Shown piece after piece: positions 24,094 to 32,784 of a stretch of 64,000 bases of DNA (the stretch's first letter is position 1; each line of letters opens with the position of its first letter). Location: NCBI GenBank assembly GCA_036505295.1, contig DASXTQ010000093.1, forward strand, positions 16,646 through 80,645, written 5' to 3'. Below the pieces are notes generated by a model. That model was not told the origin of the DNA, made no database searches, and saw nothing but the letters and a program-made list of their open reading frames with translations. The stretch is from WS-7 sp036505295. GTDB lineage: Bacteria > Eisenbacteria > RBG-16-71-46 > SZUA-252. The position numbers and the translations under genes were made by a program.

Positions 24094-25623
24094 ATGCATC
24101 GAAGCGTCCAGGGTGCCGCCTGGGTCGCCGCCCTCGCAGCGCTCTGGGCATACGCCCTGACGCTCTCCCCCACGGTCGCTTGGGTGAACCTCGGGGAGGA
24201 CTCGGGCGACTTGCTCGCGGCCTCCGCGACGCTCGGTATCCCCCACCCGACCGGCTATCCGCTATTCGTGCTCCTCGGGCGGATCGCCTCCTTGCTCCCG
24301 CTCGGAGCGATCGCCTTCCGGATCAACCTGGTCGCGGCGATCGCGGGGGCGGCGAGCGTCTACTTCCTCGTCCGCCTCGCCTACTCCCTGTCGCCGCCCG
24401 AATCCCGCGGCCCCGGCGCCCTTCTCAGCGCGGGCGCCTGCGCCCTTCTCTATGCGTCCTCACGCGGCGCTTGGAGCCAGAGCGTTCTCGCCGAGGTCTA
24501 CACGCTGAACGCCGCGTTCCTGGGCGCGATCCTCTGGCTGCTCGTGAAGGCCGAGGAAGAGCGCAACGTCCGCTTTCTCATCCTCGCGAGCTACCTCTTC
24601 GGCCTCGGGCTCACGAACCACCTGCTCCTGCTCGCCGCCTCCCCTGCGCTTCTGGTCGGGATCTGGCGGTTCTCCCGCACGAATAGAATCGGCCCCTGGG
24701 GCGCGGTTCTTTTGCCCGTTCTCGCCTTTTGGGGGCTGACGCTGGATCTTTTCTTGCCGGTACGGGCGGCCCAGAACCCCGAGTTTTCATGGGGAGCGCC
24801 GGTCACGCCGGAGCGGCTATGGTGGGTTCTCAGCGGAGCTCAGTACGGGGGCAACTTCTTCGCGCGAGGCTTTCCGGGGATCCTGAATCACCTGATCCCG
24901 GGGCGCTGGGGGGTCGATTTCGGGTGGGGAGTTGCCCTGTTGGGGATCGGCCTCCTGCTCGCGCTGATCCGGCGCGACGGGAGGGCGGCCTCCGGCTGGG
25001 CGGCGTTTCTCGCATCCCTCGTCCTGCTCTCCGTCTACGCGATCGGAGATGACGTTGGGTACTGGATGCCCGCGGCGTGGATCGCGGCGGCGTTGGCCGC
25101 CTCGGGGTGGGCGTCCTTATGGAACGCGCCGCGATGGCGCCCGGTCGTGCGCGGGGTCTCCGTCCTGGTCCTCGCGGGGGGCGTATGCCTCGGTTTCCTC
25201 TCGAACTGGAAACGTGTCGATGCGTCCGCGGACCTCACCCCCTACCTCTACGCCCAGCACAACCTTTCGGTCGTGGAACCGAACGCGCTCGTCGTGAGCG
25301 AGTACGACGGCCGCACGTTCGCGCTCTGGTTCTACAAGGCGACCGATTTCAAGAAGAGCCACCCTGATCTCGTCGTGGCGTACAAGTATCTGCTGGTCTG
25401 GCCGTGGTACCTGCACCACCTGGCCCGGCACTATCCCACCCTTGCGGTTCCCGGCTATCCTGGTGACCTGGATGTCATGATGAATCGCCTGATCGCGCGC
25501 AATATCCGCAAGCGGCCTGTCTACCTCACGCGTGAGGATCCCGGACTATTGCCGATCTTCCGCACCGAACGAGTGGGCGACGTCCGAATCCCGCTCTACC
25601 GCGTGCGGGAGGCGGCCCCGTGA
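24094..25623 (+). CDS. DUF2723 family polytopic membrane protein (GT-C type)
   Basis: A 509-residue membrane protein of the DUF2723 (TMEM260-like) family, whose members are related to GT-C glycosyltransferases and have been linked to protein O-mannosylation. The family hallmark is the first loop: LSPTVAWVNLGEDSGDLLAASATLGIPHPTGYPLF-type sequence, with acidic Glu-Asp in GEDSGDL as the probable catalytic site and PHPTGYP after it. About ten hydrophobic segments follow up to residue 370, then a soluble C-terminal part. Its stop overlaps the start of the next gene (ATGA). It interrupts the pil region between the minor-pilin and pilM operons on the opposite strand. Confidence 0.85.
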   Translation: MHRSVQGAAWVAALAALWAYALTLSPTVAWVNLGEDSGDLLAASATLGIPHPTGYPLFVLLGRIASLLPLGAIAFRINLVAAIAGAASVYFLVRLAYSLSPPESRGPGALLSAGACALLYASSRGAWSQSVLAEVYTLNAAFLGAILWLLVKAEEERNVRFLILASYLFGLGLTNHLLLLAASPALLVGIWRFSRTNRIGPWGAVLLPVLAFWGLTLDLFLPVRAAQNPEFSWGAPVTPERLWWVLSGAQYGGNFFARGFPGILNHLIPGRWGVDFGWGVALLGIGLLLALIRRDGRAASGWAAFLASLVLLSVYAIGDDVGYWMPAAWIAAALAASGWASLWNAPRWRPVVRGVSVLVLAGGVCLGFLSNWKRVDASADLTPYLYAQHNLSVVEPNALVVSEYDGRTFALWFYKATDFKKSHPDLVVAYKYLLVWPWYLHHLARHYPTLAVPGYPGDLDVMMNRLIARNIRKRPVYLTREDPGLLPIFRTERVGDVRIPLYRVREAAP

Positions 25624-27776
25624 TCGAAAGGCTCCGGCGACTCGCGCGCGGGCGCGCGATCCTCCTCATCGGGCTCTTCTCGGTCGCGTATCTCTGCTTC
25701 CAGATCGGCCGGCTGCTTCGCACCGAACGCCTCATCACCGGGAGCGAGCTCTCGCTGCCGCTCGACGACAGCTTCATCTATCTCCAGTACGCGCGGGCCA
25801 TCGCGGAAGGTCACCCCTTCGTGTACGCGGCGGGAAACGCGCCGACGACGGGAGCGACGAGCCTTCTCTGGCCGTTCCTCCTGGCGCCGCCGCATTGGCT
25901 GCACCTGGGACCGATGCTGGCGATCGCCTGGGCGCTCGCACTCGGGGCGGTCGCGCTCCTCGTGAGCGCGCTGCTCATGGCTCGCCTCGGGCGCTTGCTT
26001 GCGGGAACGCTCGGCATGCTGCTCGCGGTCGTGCTCTTCTTGGGAAACCCCCATCTCCTGTGGGGCTACATGAGCGGAATGGAGATCGGTCTCTACGCCA
26101 CCGTCCTTCTGGGGACCCTGGTGCTCTACCTGAACGAGCGTGAAGGGGGAACGTTCCCGCGGCTTCGCTGGTGCCTCTTCCTTCTCGCCGCGTCGCGGCC
26201 GGAGGGGGCGGTCCTGAGCGGCGTGCTCGGCCTCGTGATGGCGCACGACCGGTGGCGAGCCTCCCGGGCGGATCACGGCCCGCGCTTCTGGAGCGCCGCG
26301 CTTCTCATGCCTTTCGCGGCCGCCGCGCTTCCCTTCCTCGTCAACCTCGCCGTCTCCGGCTCGATCGAATCCACCAGCTCCCAGGCGAAGTCGATCCTCG
26401 CCGAGCCGCACCCCGACGTCCGTCGCAAGTTCCTGACCGATTCTCCCAAGGTGTGGCTCTCGATCGTGATGGGATACCTCTCCTGGCTCCAGCTCGATGG
26501 AGAGGGGAACTTGATTCAGCGCTACTGGATTCCGAGCGCTGCCGCGCTTGCCCTGTTCGCCGCGTTCTCGTTCCTGCCGCGCCACCGTCCCTGGTCCGAT
26601 GGGCGCGCGCTCCTTCTGCTCTTTCCCGCCGCCGTCGTCGTCGACTCGCTCCCGGTCGTGTGGGCGGTGCATCTCTACCGCTACCAGCAAGGTTTCTATC
26701 CGATCCTCCTGGCCTGCTTCGCGACCGGGCTCGCCCGCGCGGGGACGCTCGCGTGGGGACGCCTCCCGCGCGCCGTCGGGGCGCCTCTGGCGGCGTTCAT
26801 CGTCGTAGCGCCCCTGGCTGCGTGGTCGCCGACCGCCACGGAGGTGTACGACAGGGTCATCCTGTTCTACGGACACAATTGCGAGAACATCCTCCACCAG
26901 CAGGTGAAGGTCGGACGCTGGATCGAGCAAAACCTGCCCCGGAACGCGGTCGTGGGCATGAACGACGCGGGCGCGATCGCGTACTACGGGAACCGGCAGA
27001 CCTTGGACTTGCTAGGGCTGACGACCGAGGGCTTCGCCAAGGTCTATCGCGCGGGAATCGGATGCATGTTCGAGAAGCTGAGACGGCTTCCTCCACGAAA
27101 GCTACCGACCTATTTCGCGATCTATCCGGAGTGGTTTCCCTACCTGCAATCGAGCGGGGTCCTGGGGCCGGAGATCTTCCGCGCGCACCTGGGGGCCAAC
27201 ACGATTTGCGGAGGAGAGAACAAGGTCGTCTATCCCGCCCAGTGGATCGACGTCGTTCCCGCCGACTCGATGATTCTCCCGCATCCGGAAATTGAGGGCA
27301 TGAAGCTTCGTGATTCCTTCGACCTGGCGTGGCTCGAGGACGAACGGCGTCACGACTGGAAGGCGTACGGGTACGAGTACGATGAGAAGCGATCGCGATG
27401 GAAGAGGAACGCCAGCGTGCTCCCTCGCGACGTCCTCCGGCAATACGTCTACGCCGACCGTCCCACGCGGCCGATCGCGGACGCGGGAAGGAAAGTCTTC
27501 GGCTGGGAGCGATTCCGCGTGAAGGCCGAGCCCGGAAAGGACCTCACGCTCGTGATGCGGACCGACGCCTGGTACCCGAACCGCCTCACGGTGAGCGTGG
27601 ACGGGTCGGCGGCCGGCGCGTGGACGATCGCCCGATCGGAGACGGTATGGGTCGAGCCCGCGTTCAAGATCCCGGGTAGGCTGGTCGCGGGGGCGCGGCC
27701 CGAGATCGAGATCCGGCGCGAGGACCCGCAAGACGGTGGGGATTACGCGCCGTTTCACTACTGGATCTTCCAGTAG
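25620..27776 (+). CDS. Polytopic membrane protein, GT-C glycosyltransferase-like
   Basis: A 718-residue protein. One membrane segment (about residues 12-28) precedes the loop LDDSFIYLQYARAIAEGHPF, whose Asp-Asp resembles the first-loop acidic motif of GT-C enzymes such as the AftB-like arabinofuranosyltransferases. About ten more hydrophobic segments reach residue 400. The rest is a soluble domain with a beta-rich end (WYPNRLTVSVDGSAAGAWTI). In the soluble part VVGMNDAGAIAYYGNRQTLDLLGL is conserved in related hypothetical proteins. It is translationally coupled to the DUF2723 gene, so both probably act in one glycan pathway. Sugar and acceptor are unknown. Confidence 0.72.
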   Translation: MIERLRRLARGRAILLIGLFSVAYLCFQIGRLLRTERLITGSELSLPLDDSFIYLQYARAIAEGHPFVYAAGNAPTTGATSLLWPFLLAPPHWLHLGPMLAIAWALALGAVALLVSALLMARLGRLLAGTLGMLLAVVLFLGNPHLLWGYMSGMEIGLYATVLLGTLVLYLNEREGGTFPRLRWCLFLLAASRPEGAVLSGVLGLVMAHDRWRASRADHGPRFWSAALLMPFAAAALPFLVNLAVSGSIESTSSQAKSILAEPHPDVRRKFLTDSPKVWLSIVMGYLSWLQLDGEGNLIQRYWIPSAAALALFAAFSFLPRHRPWSDGRALLLLFPAAVVVDSLPVVWAVHLYRYQQGFYPILLACFATGLARAGTLAWGRLPRAVGAPLAAFIVVAPLAAWSPTATEVYDRVILFYGHNCENILHQQVKVGRWIEQNLPRNAVVGMNDAGAIAYYGNRQTLDLLGLTTEGFAKVYRAGIGCMFEKLRRLPPRKLPTYFAIYPEWFPYLQSSGVLGPEIFRAHLGANTICGGENKVVYPAQWIDVVPADSMILPHPEIEGMKLRDSFDLAWLEDERRHDWKAYGYEYDEKRSRWKRNASVLPRDVLRQYVYADRPTRPIADAGRKVFGWERFRVKAEPGKDLTLVMRTDAWYPNRLTVSVDGSAAGAWTIARSETVWVEPAFKIPGRLVAGARPEIEIRREDPQDGGDYAPFHYWIFQ

Positions 27777-27777
27777 G

Positions 27778-27802
27778 CCCGCACTGAAAACGAAAGCGCG
27801 GG
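27778..27802. terminator. Hairpin between convergent genes
   Basis: CCCGCACT pairs with AGCGCGGG (one mismatch) around a 9-base loop, directly after the plus-strand stop codon and about 50 bases after the minus-strand pilX-type stop. There is no T-run on either side, so it is at best a weak bidirectional terminator. Confidence 0.3.
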
Positions 27803-27852
27803 ATAGGCGTGCCACCCACCCCGCGCGAGGAGCCCCTCGACGTGGGCTCGGC

Positions 27853-29160
27853 TTATTGGTCGATCCAGGAAGAGATCTCGTAGCGCGTCAGCGAATAGAG
27901 CTGGTTGATCATGGCGCTCGAGTAGATAACCTTCACGTTGCCGTTCACGTTCGAGGACCCGCTGACCGTGCCCTGGACCATGACGCCGCCCACGATCTGT
28001 TTGGCGTTGCCGCCTCCCACGATGTCCAGGTCCCCGAGAACGATCACGATCCCGTTGTAGTTGAACGTCCCGCCCAGCTGGAAATTCCCGTCGATCACCA
28101 ACACGCCCGCCCCTGTGCTCGTGCCGGACACGTCGAGATCGCCCGCAATGTGGACGACCTTGAGGTCGTCCACCGTGCCCCACTCGTCCGTGGGCGGATT
28201 GTTTTGATTGCCGACATAGGTCACGTCCGCGATTTGGGTCCACCCTGCCGCAATCGCTGCGATGTCCAGATTCAATGGGGAGGTCTGGACACTGGGCTCC
28301 CCGCCTGACCCAAGGACGTTATCCTCCTGCCCGCTGGTCAGGCTCCCAGCAATCGGGCCCGCATTGTTGGGGGATGAGATCCCGGGGACCGGCGTCGCAC
28401 CGGAGATCGTGTCGTACGGCGCGGTGAAGTCGTGGTCGTGCCCGTCGATGTAGAACGAGTTGCCCGCGAAATTCATGTCCCCTTCGGCATAGACCGAGCC
28501 CGGCATCGGCGGGAGCGGCCACTTGACCGCCTCTACCGTGACCGTTTTGGATCCGACGCCCTTTCTGCCGGATGCCGTGATGATCAGCTCCGGAAACCCG
28601 CGCACCGTGTTCTCCCGGGGCGGGGTCGTAGGGTTGTTGTCCTGGTCCCCGAAGAGAAGGATTTGGTTTGCCCCGTTCAGCTTGTACCTCACCTTGGTCC
28701 ACGGGTAATCGAGCTTGCTGGCCAGCGGGAGGTTCCACTGCATCGAGCCGGTTTCCGGATAGTGCTCGCTCGACTCGTCCACCGCGGCATTGCCGTTATT
28801 GTCCAGCCCGTCACTCGCCGTAGCGTTGTACTGCGGATCGAGCCCCGAGTTGCCGGGATCATTGATGATGTACCTGCCCCATCCGGGGTTCGCACCAGGG
28901 GGATCCTCTCCGATGTAGGTCGGGAGACCCGCCTTCGGATTTGACGCGCGCAGGAGCGATTCGCTGATTCCCGCCTCCGCGTGCTCGAACGCCTGGGCCG
29001 CCGTCATCTGGTTGCCGGCGATCTGCTTGTCGCCCTTCGTGATCGCGACGTAGGAGATCCCGAGCGAGGTCATGAGGAAAAGGATCAAAAGCGCGACGAC
29101 CATCGCGTTGCCCGCGTCGGGCCGCGCGATTCTCGCGATACTCTGATGATTCCGTACCAT
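27853..29160 (-). CDS. PilX-type minor pilin-like protein, second copy
   Basis: A 435-residue protein. The N-terminus has the PilX pattern: after a short basic stretch comes GNAMVVALLILFLMTSLGISYVAITKGDKQIAGNQM, a hydrophobic helix followed by the AFEHAEAGISESL segment. The remainder is an acidic, Asn/Gly-rich region (DGLDNNGNAAVDESSEHYPE) and a repetitive beta-strand-rich C-terminus (VVHIAGDLDVSGTSTG, VLVIDGNFQLGGTFNYNG, VIVLGDLDIVGGGN, VGGVMVQGTVSGSSNVNGNVKV) suggestive of a beta-helix. It is a paralogue of the next upstream gene. The ATG at 29158-29160 is preferred over a GTG nine bases upstream because AAGGGGTG is better spaced. It is the last gene of the minor-pilin operon. Confidence 0.8.
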   Translation of the reverse strand: MVRNHQSIARIARPDAGNAMVVALLILFLMTSLGISYVAITKGDKQIAGNQMTAAQAFEHAEAGISESLLRASNPKAGLPTYIGEDPPGANPGWGRYIINDPGNSGLDPQYNATASDGLDNNGNAAVDESSEHYPETGSMQWNLPLASKLDYPWTKVRYKLNGANQILLFGDQDNNPTTPPRENTVRGFPELIITASGRKGVGSKTVTVEAVKWPLPPMPGSVYAEGDMNFAGNSFYIDGHDHDFTAPYDTISGATPVPGISSPNNAGPIAGSLTSGQEDNVLGSGGEPSVQTSPLNLDIAAIAAGWTQIADVTYVGNQNNPPTDEWGTVDDLKVVHIAGDLDVSGTSTGAGVLVIDGNFQLGGTFNYNGIVIVLGDLDIVGGGNAKQIVGGVMVQGTVSGSSNVNGNVKVIYSSAMINQLYSLTRYEISSWIDQ

Positions 29161-29194
29161 GGTGTTCACCCCTTCGGTGCCCCCATCCCTGGGG

Positions 29195-30508
29195 TTAGCG
29201 CTCCCGCCACCATGCGAGAGTGTATTTGGCCAGCGTCTGCGCCGCGTTGATGGCCTCGGTCGAGTAGTAAACGTTCGCCGCGCCCCCGATGCTCCCGCCG
29301 CCGACCATGGTACCCTGGTAAATGAGTCCGCCGGCGATGTGTGGGGTGTCGGCGATGCCAGCGCCGGCGATCGACACGTCCCCCAGCACGACCACGATGC
29401 CCGTGTAGGCTGAATTGCCCCCCATGCTCAGGTTCCCATTCACGATCAGGATCCCGCCGCCGCTCCACGTTCCCTGAACGGAAAGGTTACCGTTGACCGC
29501 GGTGACCTTGGGATTGGTAAGGGATCCGTACGAGGGGGTCGCGCTGGTGAACGACTGGGCGCCGCTGAACGAGTAGTCCGTCATGGCGGAGAGGTGGCTC
29601 CAGAGGGCGTTGAAATCGTATGTGTATGTCGACTGCTGAATGCTGGCGTCGCCGCCTGCGCCCGAGACGTTGTCGTCCTGGGGCCCCGTCAACGTAACGT
29701 CCGACGTCAGCCCCTCGGTCAAGACGCCGGGCGTGGACGTCGCGCCGGCGATCGTGTCATAGGGAGCGCTCGCCGTGTGGTCGTGCCCATCCACGAAGAA
29801 GGCGTTTCCGTTGAACGAGAGCTTGTCACCGGTCCAGATGGCGCTCTCCACGTTCACGAGCGGGAAGCGCACGGCCTCGGCCTCGAGGGTCTTGTCCGCG
29901 TTCCCGTTCCGTCCGCGCGCGGTAATGCGCAACACGGGGCCGCCCTTCGCGAGATTCTCCACAGGGGGCGTGGCCGGATTGTTGTCGGCGTCGCCGAACC
30001 GCACCAACGCGCCGCCCTGGGTCTTGTACTCGACACGGACGTAAGGGTACCGGAGCGCGCTCGCGTTCACGGTCTGCTTGGTCAGCACTTCCGGATATCG
30101 CTCGTTCGGCTCGTCGACGACCGTGTTCTCATTGTTGTCCATGCCGTCGCTCTCGAGAGCCGGACCGTCCGGATCGAGCGCGCTCCGCCCTGTCGCGATC
30201 ACGATGTACCGGCCCCAGCCGGCGACCGGAAGGCCCGCGGGGCCGATGTAGTTCAGGGACTCGGCCGGATACGCCATCCGGTGGATGCCCTCGGTGATGC
30301 CCGCCTCAGCCGCATAGAGCGCCTGGGTCGCGGTCATCTGGTTGCCGGCGATCTGCTTCTCGGACTTCGTCACCGCGACGTAGGCCACGCCCGCCGACGT
30401 GAGCACGAGGAGAACCAGGAGCGCGACGACCATCGCGTTCCCCGACTCCCGGTGGGTTTCTATCCCTGGCCCCGCGGGGCCTTTGGCCCCGCCTCTCACG
30501 ATCCGCAT
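29195..30508 (-). CDS. PilX-type minor pilin-like protein, first copy
   Basis: A 437-residue paralogue of its downstream neighbour; both share SGNAMVVALL-type helices, the AGNQMTA-QA--AEAGI segment, a DGMDNNENTVVDEPNERYPE acidic region, FFVDGHDHTASAPYDTIAGATSTPG and a beta-helix-like end with glycine-spaced strands (VNGNLSVQGTWSGGGILIVNGNLSMGG and so on). PilX proteins sit at the pilus tip or regulate retraction in other systems. The size here is more than twice that of classical PilX. The ATG has AGGAGAGG in front. pilW ends 20 bases upstream. Confidence 0.8.
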   Translation of the reverse strand: MRIVRGGAKGPAGPGIETHRESGNAMVVALLVLLVLTSAGVAYVAVTKSEKQIAGNQMTATQALYAAEAGITEGIHRMAYPAESLNYIGPAGLPVAGWGRYIVIATGRSALDPDGPALESDGMDNNENTVVDEPNERYPEVLTKQTVNASALRYPYVRVEYKTQGGALVRFGDADNNPATPPVENLAKGGPVLRITARGRNGNADKTLEAEAVRFPLVNVESAIWTGDKLSFNGNAFFVDGHDHTASAPYDTIAGATSTPGVLTEGLTSDVTLTGPQDDNVSGAGGDASIQQSTYTYDFNALWSHLSAMTDYSFSGAQSFTSATPSYGSLTNPKVTAVNGNLSVQGTWSGGGILIVNGNLSMGGNSAYTGIVVVLGDVSIAGAGIADTPHIAGGLIYQGTMVGGGSIGGAANVYYSTEAINAAQTLAKYTLAWWRER

Positions 30509-30528
30509 GGCGTTCCTCTCCTTTGTCG

Positions 30529-32751
30529 TTATGGAAAAACCGTCGAAGAATACGGATTCAGATAGATCACGATGTCTCCGGTACTCGTTCCCGTGGACGT
30601 GCCGGCCACGATGTCGGGCACGGGATCGTCACCGAGGCGGTCCTGCGAGCATTCGAGCCGGCCGATGGACAGCGCGTTCACGGCGCCGCCCGCGTTGGCG
30701 TCGGACCAGCTCTGGACGGCCGGGATGATGTTGCCGGACGCGGCCGACGGGTCGCAGAAGAAGGCCTGAACCGCCGGCGGCGTGCCGCCTCCGGCTCCGG
30801 CGGTGCCGACCACGATGTCGTTGTTCGTGCTGGCGTAGACGAGCGGTCCGAGCGCGAGCGCGGTCGCGGGGCCCAGCGTCGCGATCTCGTCCTGCTTGGT
30901 GAGCGCGCCCGCCATGGTTCCGTTGTTGTGCCAGAACTCGACCTTGCCGGTGCTCGCGCCGTTTTTCACCGCGACCACGACGTCCGGACTGCTGTCGGCG
31001 TCCATCAGGGCGGTGCCGATGCCGTAGACCGAGCCGCCGACCGCGGTGCTGTACACGGTCGTGAAGCGCGGGGTAATGGGGGCGTTATTGTTGAAGAAGA
31101 TGTCGGCGCTCCCTTGTTTGTCATTGGCGTCGTTATCGGTCTTGGTCCCTACCACGATATCGAGATAGCCGTCGCCGTTCATGTCGGCAACGGAGACGCT
31201 CCGGCACTCGCCGCTCGCGGTGTAGACGTCCAGCACGCTCGAGTGGATATAGACGCCCGTGGCGCTTCCCCACCAGACCTCCACTTTGCCGTTTCGGGCC
31301 GAGGTCCTGGTTCCGAGCACGACGTCCGGATGGCCGTCCTTATTGAGATCACCGAGGGCGACGCCCTTCACTTCGCCGGTGCCCGGGTTGTCGTAGTAGC
31401 TCCCATTCGGCGTCGTCGGGTCCCCTACCGCACCGATCTTGCCGGGCGTGTCGCCGACGCCGCCGAAGGCCTGGTTCTGCCACACCTGGAACCGGCCCGT
31501 GCCCGTGCCGCTGATGAGGCCGGCCACCACGTCGTTCGCCGCTGCGATCGAGTTGTCGACGTTGCCCGCCGCGAGCGCCGCCACGTCATAGGAGGCGTTG
31601 CCCATATAGCTCTGAGTGGCCTGGTAGTAGCGATTGCTGTATTTGCCAGGCTGCCCATTCCACCAGACGCGGATGTTGGCCACGCCGCTCGCCTTGGTGC
31701 CGACCACGATGTCGAGGTCATGCTGGCCGTTCACCGTGGTGAGGGAGCCTTCCTGCGAGTCGTTCTCGTTCAGATCCGTGACCACCATCGAGAGCACGCG
31801 GTCGGTGGCGAGATGGATCGGCGGCTGGCTAGGCGGAAGGCCCGTGCCCGTGCCGGTGCCCGTGCCGGTGCCGGTGCCCGTGGCCGTACCGGTGCCGGTG
31901 CCTGTGCCTGTGGCGGTGCCCGTGCCCGTCCCGGTCCCCGTCGCGCCCGTGTTCGCGGCGTAGGCTGCGTTGGCCTCCGCAAGGAACGGGAAGTTGCGCG
32001 GCTCGACGGAGGTCGCCACCTGCACCCGGTCATAGGATCCGCTGTTGATGTTCTTCTGCTTGGTCTCGGTAACCATGTTCACGACGACGGTCTTCACCTG
32101 ACTCTTCACTCCCGGCGCAGGCGGCTTGCCCAGATCGGCGTTGCTCACGGTCTTCCCGAAGAAGACTCCAGATGGATCGTCCGACGTGCCCGCCTTCAGC
32201 TCGAGGGCCGTGGCGGCCGCGTTCCGATAGGAGAAGAGCGGAACGTCCTTGGCCGTGACGGCGTCGGCGGTGCGCTGCGTGAGACCGTAGGCCACGATCT
32301 CGCCTGTCCCGGCGGTGGGTGTCGCGAGCGAGTCGCCCGAGGTGCCGACCTTGCGCCGCAGGACGAAGTCATAGGGATTCGGGCTCGAGGCGACGATCGG
32401 GTCGCTCACGTTCGGGTCGAGGAAGTAGGTGATCACTTCGCCCATGTCGATCTTGCGGTTCCCGTTCAAATCGAGGGCGAAGGTGACCCGGTACTGCGAT
32501 CCGGTGACGATGGCAGGTTGCACGGCAGGGTCCACGCCGTAGCCGGCAGACCGCAGCTCGCGCGCGATGAGATCGACGCCGCTCCGAGCGTTCTGGGTCG
32601 CCTCGGCGAGCTCGATCCCCACCTGCTGGGATTTCTCTCCGCGGACGTAGATCGAGTAGATCGAGCCGATCACGACCGCGAAGATAACCAAGGCCACCAT
32701 CATTTCCACCAGCGTGAAGCCTGAGCTGCGTGCCACTCGTTCGCTATTCAC
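30529..32751 (-). CDS. PilW-type minor pilin fused to a seven-repeat beta-propeller
   Basis: A 740-residue fusion. The class III-type prepilin leader ends at SSG, followed by FTLVEMMVALVIFAVVIGSIYSIY with Glu5, and a PilW-like pseudopilin domain to about residue 255. Residues 262-305 are an almost pure Gly-Thr repeat. From about 335 to the end, seven units of the form xDIVVGT...GxVxVWxN follow (for example HPDVVLGT, YLDIVVGT, SPDVVVAV, VPDIVAGT), two of them preceded by calcium-type loops DLNKDGHPD and DMNGDGYLD. This is the FG-GAP/VCBS beta-propeller pattern. GTG at 32749-32751 is chosen because GAGGTG lies six bases before it. It would place a propeller adhesin on the pilus. Classical PilW is about 200-350 residues. 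Confidence 0.85.
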   Translation of the reverse strand: MNSERVARSSGFTLVEMMVALVIFAVVIGSIYSIYVRGEKSQQVGIELAEATQNARSGVDLIARELRSAGYGVDPAVQPAIVTGSQYRVTFALDLNGNRKIDMGEVITYFLDPNVSDPIVASSPNPYDFVLRRKVGTSGDSLATPTAGTGEIVAYGLTQRTADAVTAKDVPLFSYRNAAATALELKAGTSDDPSGVFFGKTVSNADLGKPPAPGVKSQVKTVVVNMVTETKQKNINSGSYDRVQVATSVEPRNFPFLAEANAAYAANTGATGTGTGTGTATGTGTGTGTATGTGTGTGTGTGTGLPPSQPPIHLATDRVLSMVVTDLNENDSQEGSLTTVNGQHDLDIVVGTKASGVANIRVWWNGQPGKYSNRYYQATQSYMGNASYDVAALAAGNVDNSIAAANDVVAGLISGTGTGRFQVWQNQAFGGVGDTPGKIGAVGDPTTPNGSYYDNPGTGEVKGVALGDLNKDGHPDVVLGTRTSARNGKVEVWWGSATGVYIHSSVLDVYTASGECRSVSVADMNGDGYLDIVVGTKTDNDANDKQGSADIFFNNNAPITPRFTTVYSTAVGGSVYGIGTALMDADSSPDVVVAVKNGASTGKVEFWHNNGTMAGALTKQDEIATLGPATALALGPLVYASTNNDIVVGTAGAGGGTPPAVQAFFCDPSAASGNIIPAVQSWSDANAGGAVNALSIGRLECSQDRLGDDPVPDIVAGTSTGTSTGDIVIYLNPYSSTVFP
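31839..31941. repeat. Hexanucleotide-like repeat encoding the Gly-Thr linker
   Basis: About 17 irregular copies of GGNACN (minus strand) encode alternating Gly-Thr with a few Ala. Third-position variation between copies (GGC/GGT, ACC/ACG/ACA) indicates a maintained coding repeat rather than a sequencing artefact. Length polymorphism is expected. Confidence 0.9.
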
Positions 32752-32784
32752 GGTTTCCACCTCGTTTGCGGGCTCCCTGCCCCA

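Noticed and set aside
24094..27776. A mobile element insertion splitting the pil cluster
   Set aside because: No transposase, inverted repeats or target duplications were seen around the two plus-strand genes, and their base composition looks like that of the neighbours.
31839..31941. CRISPR-like or minisatellite array
   Set aside because: Units are 6 bases without spacers and keep the pilW reading frame, so they are a coding Gly-Thr linker.
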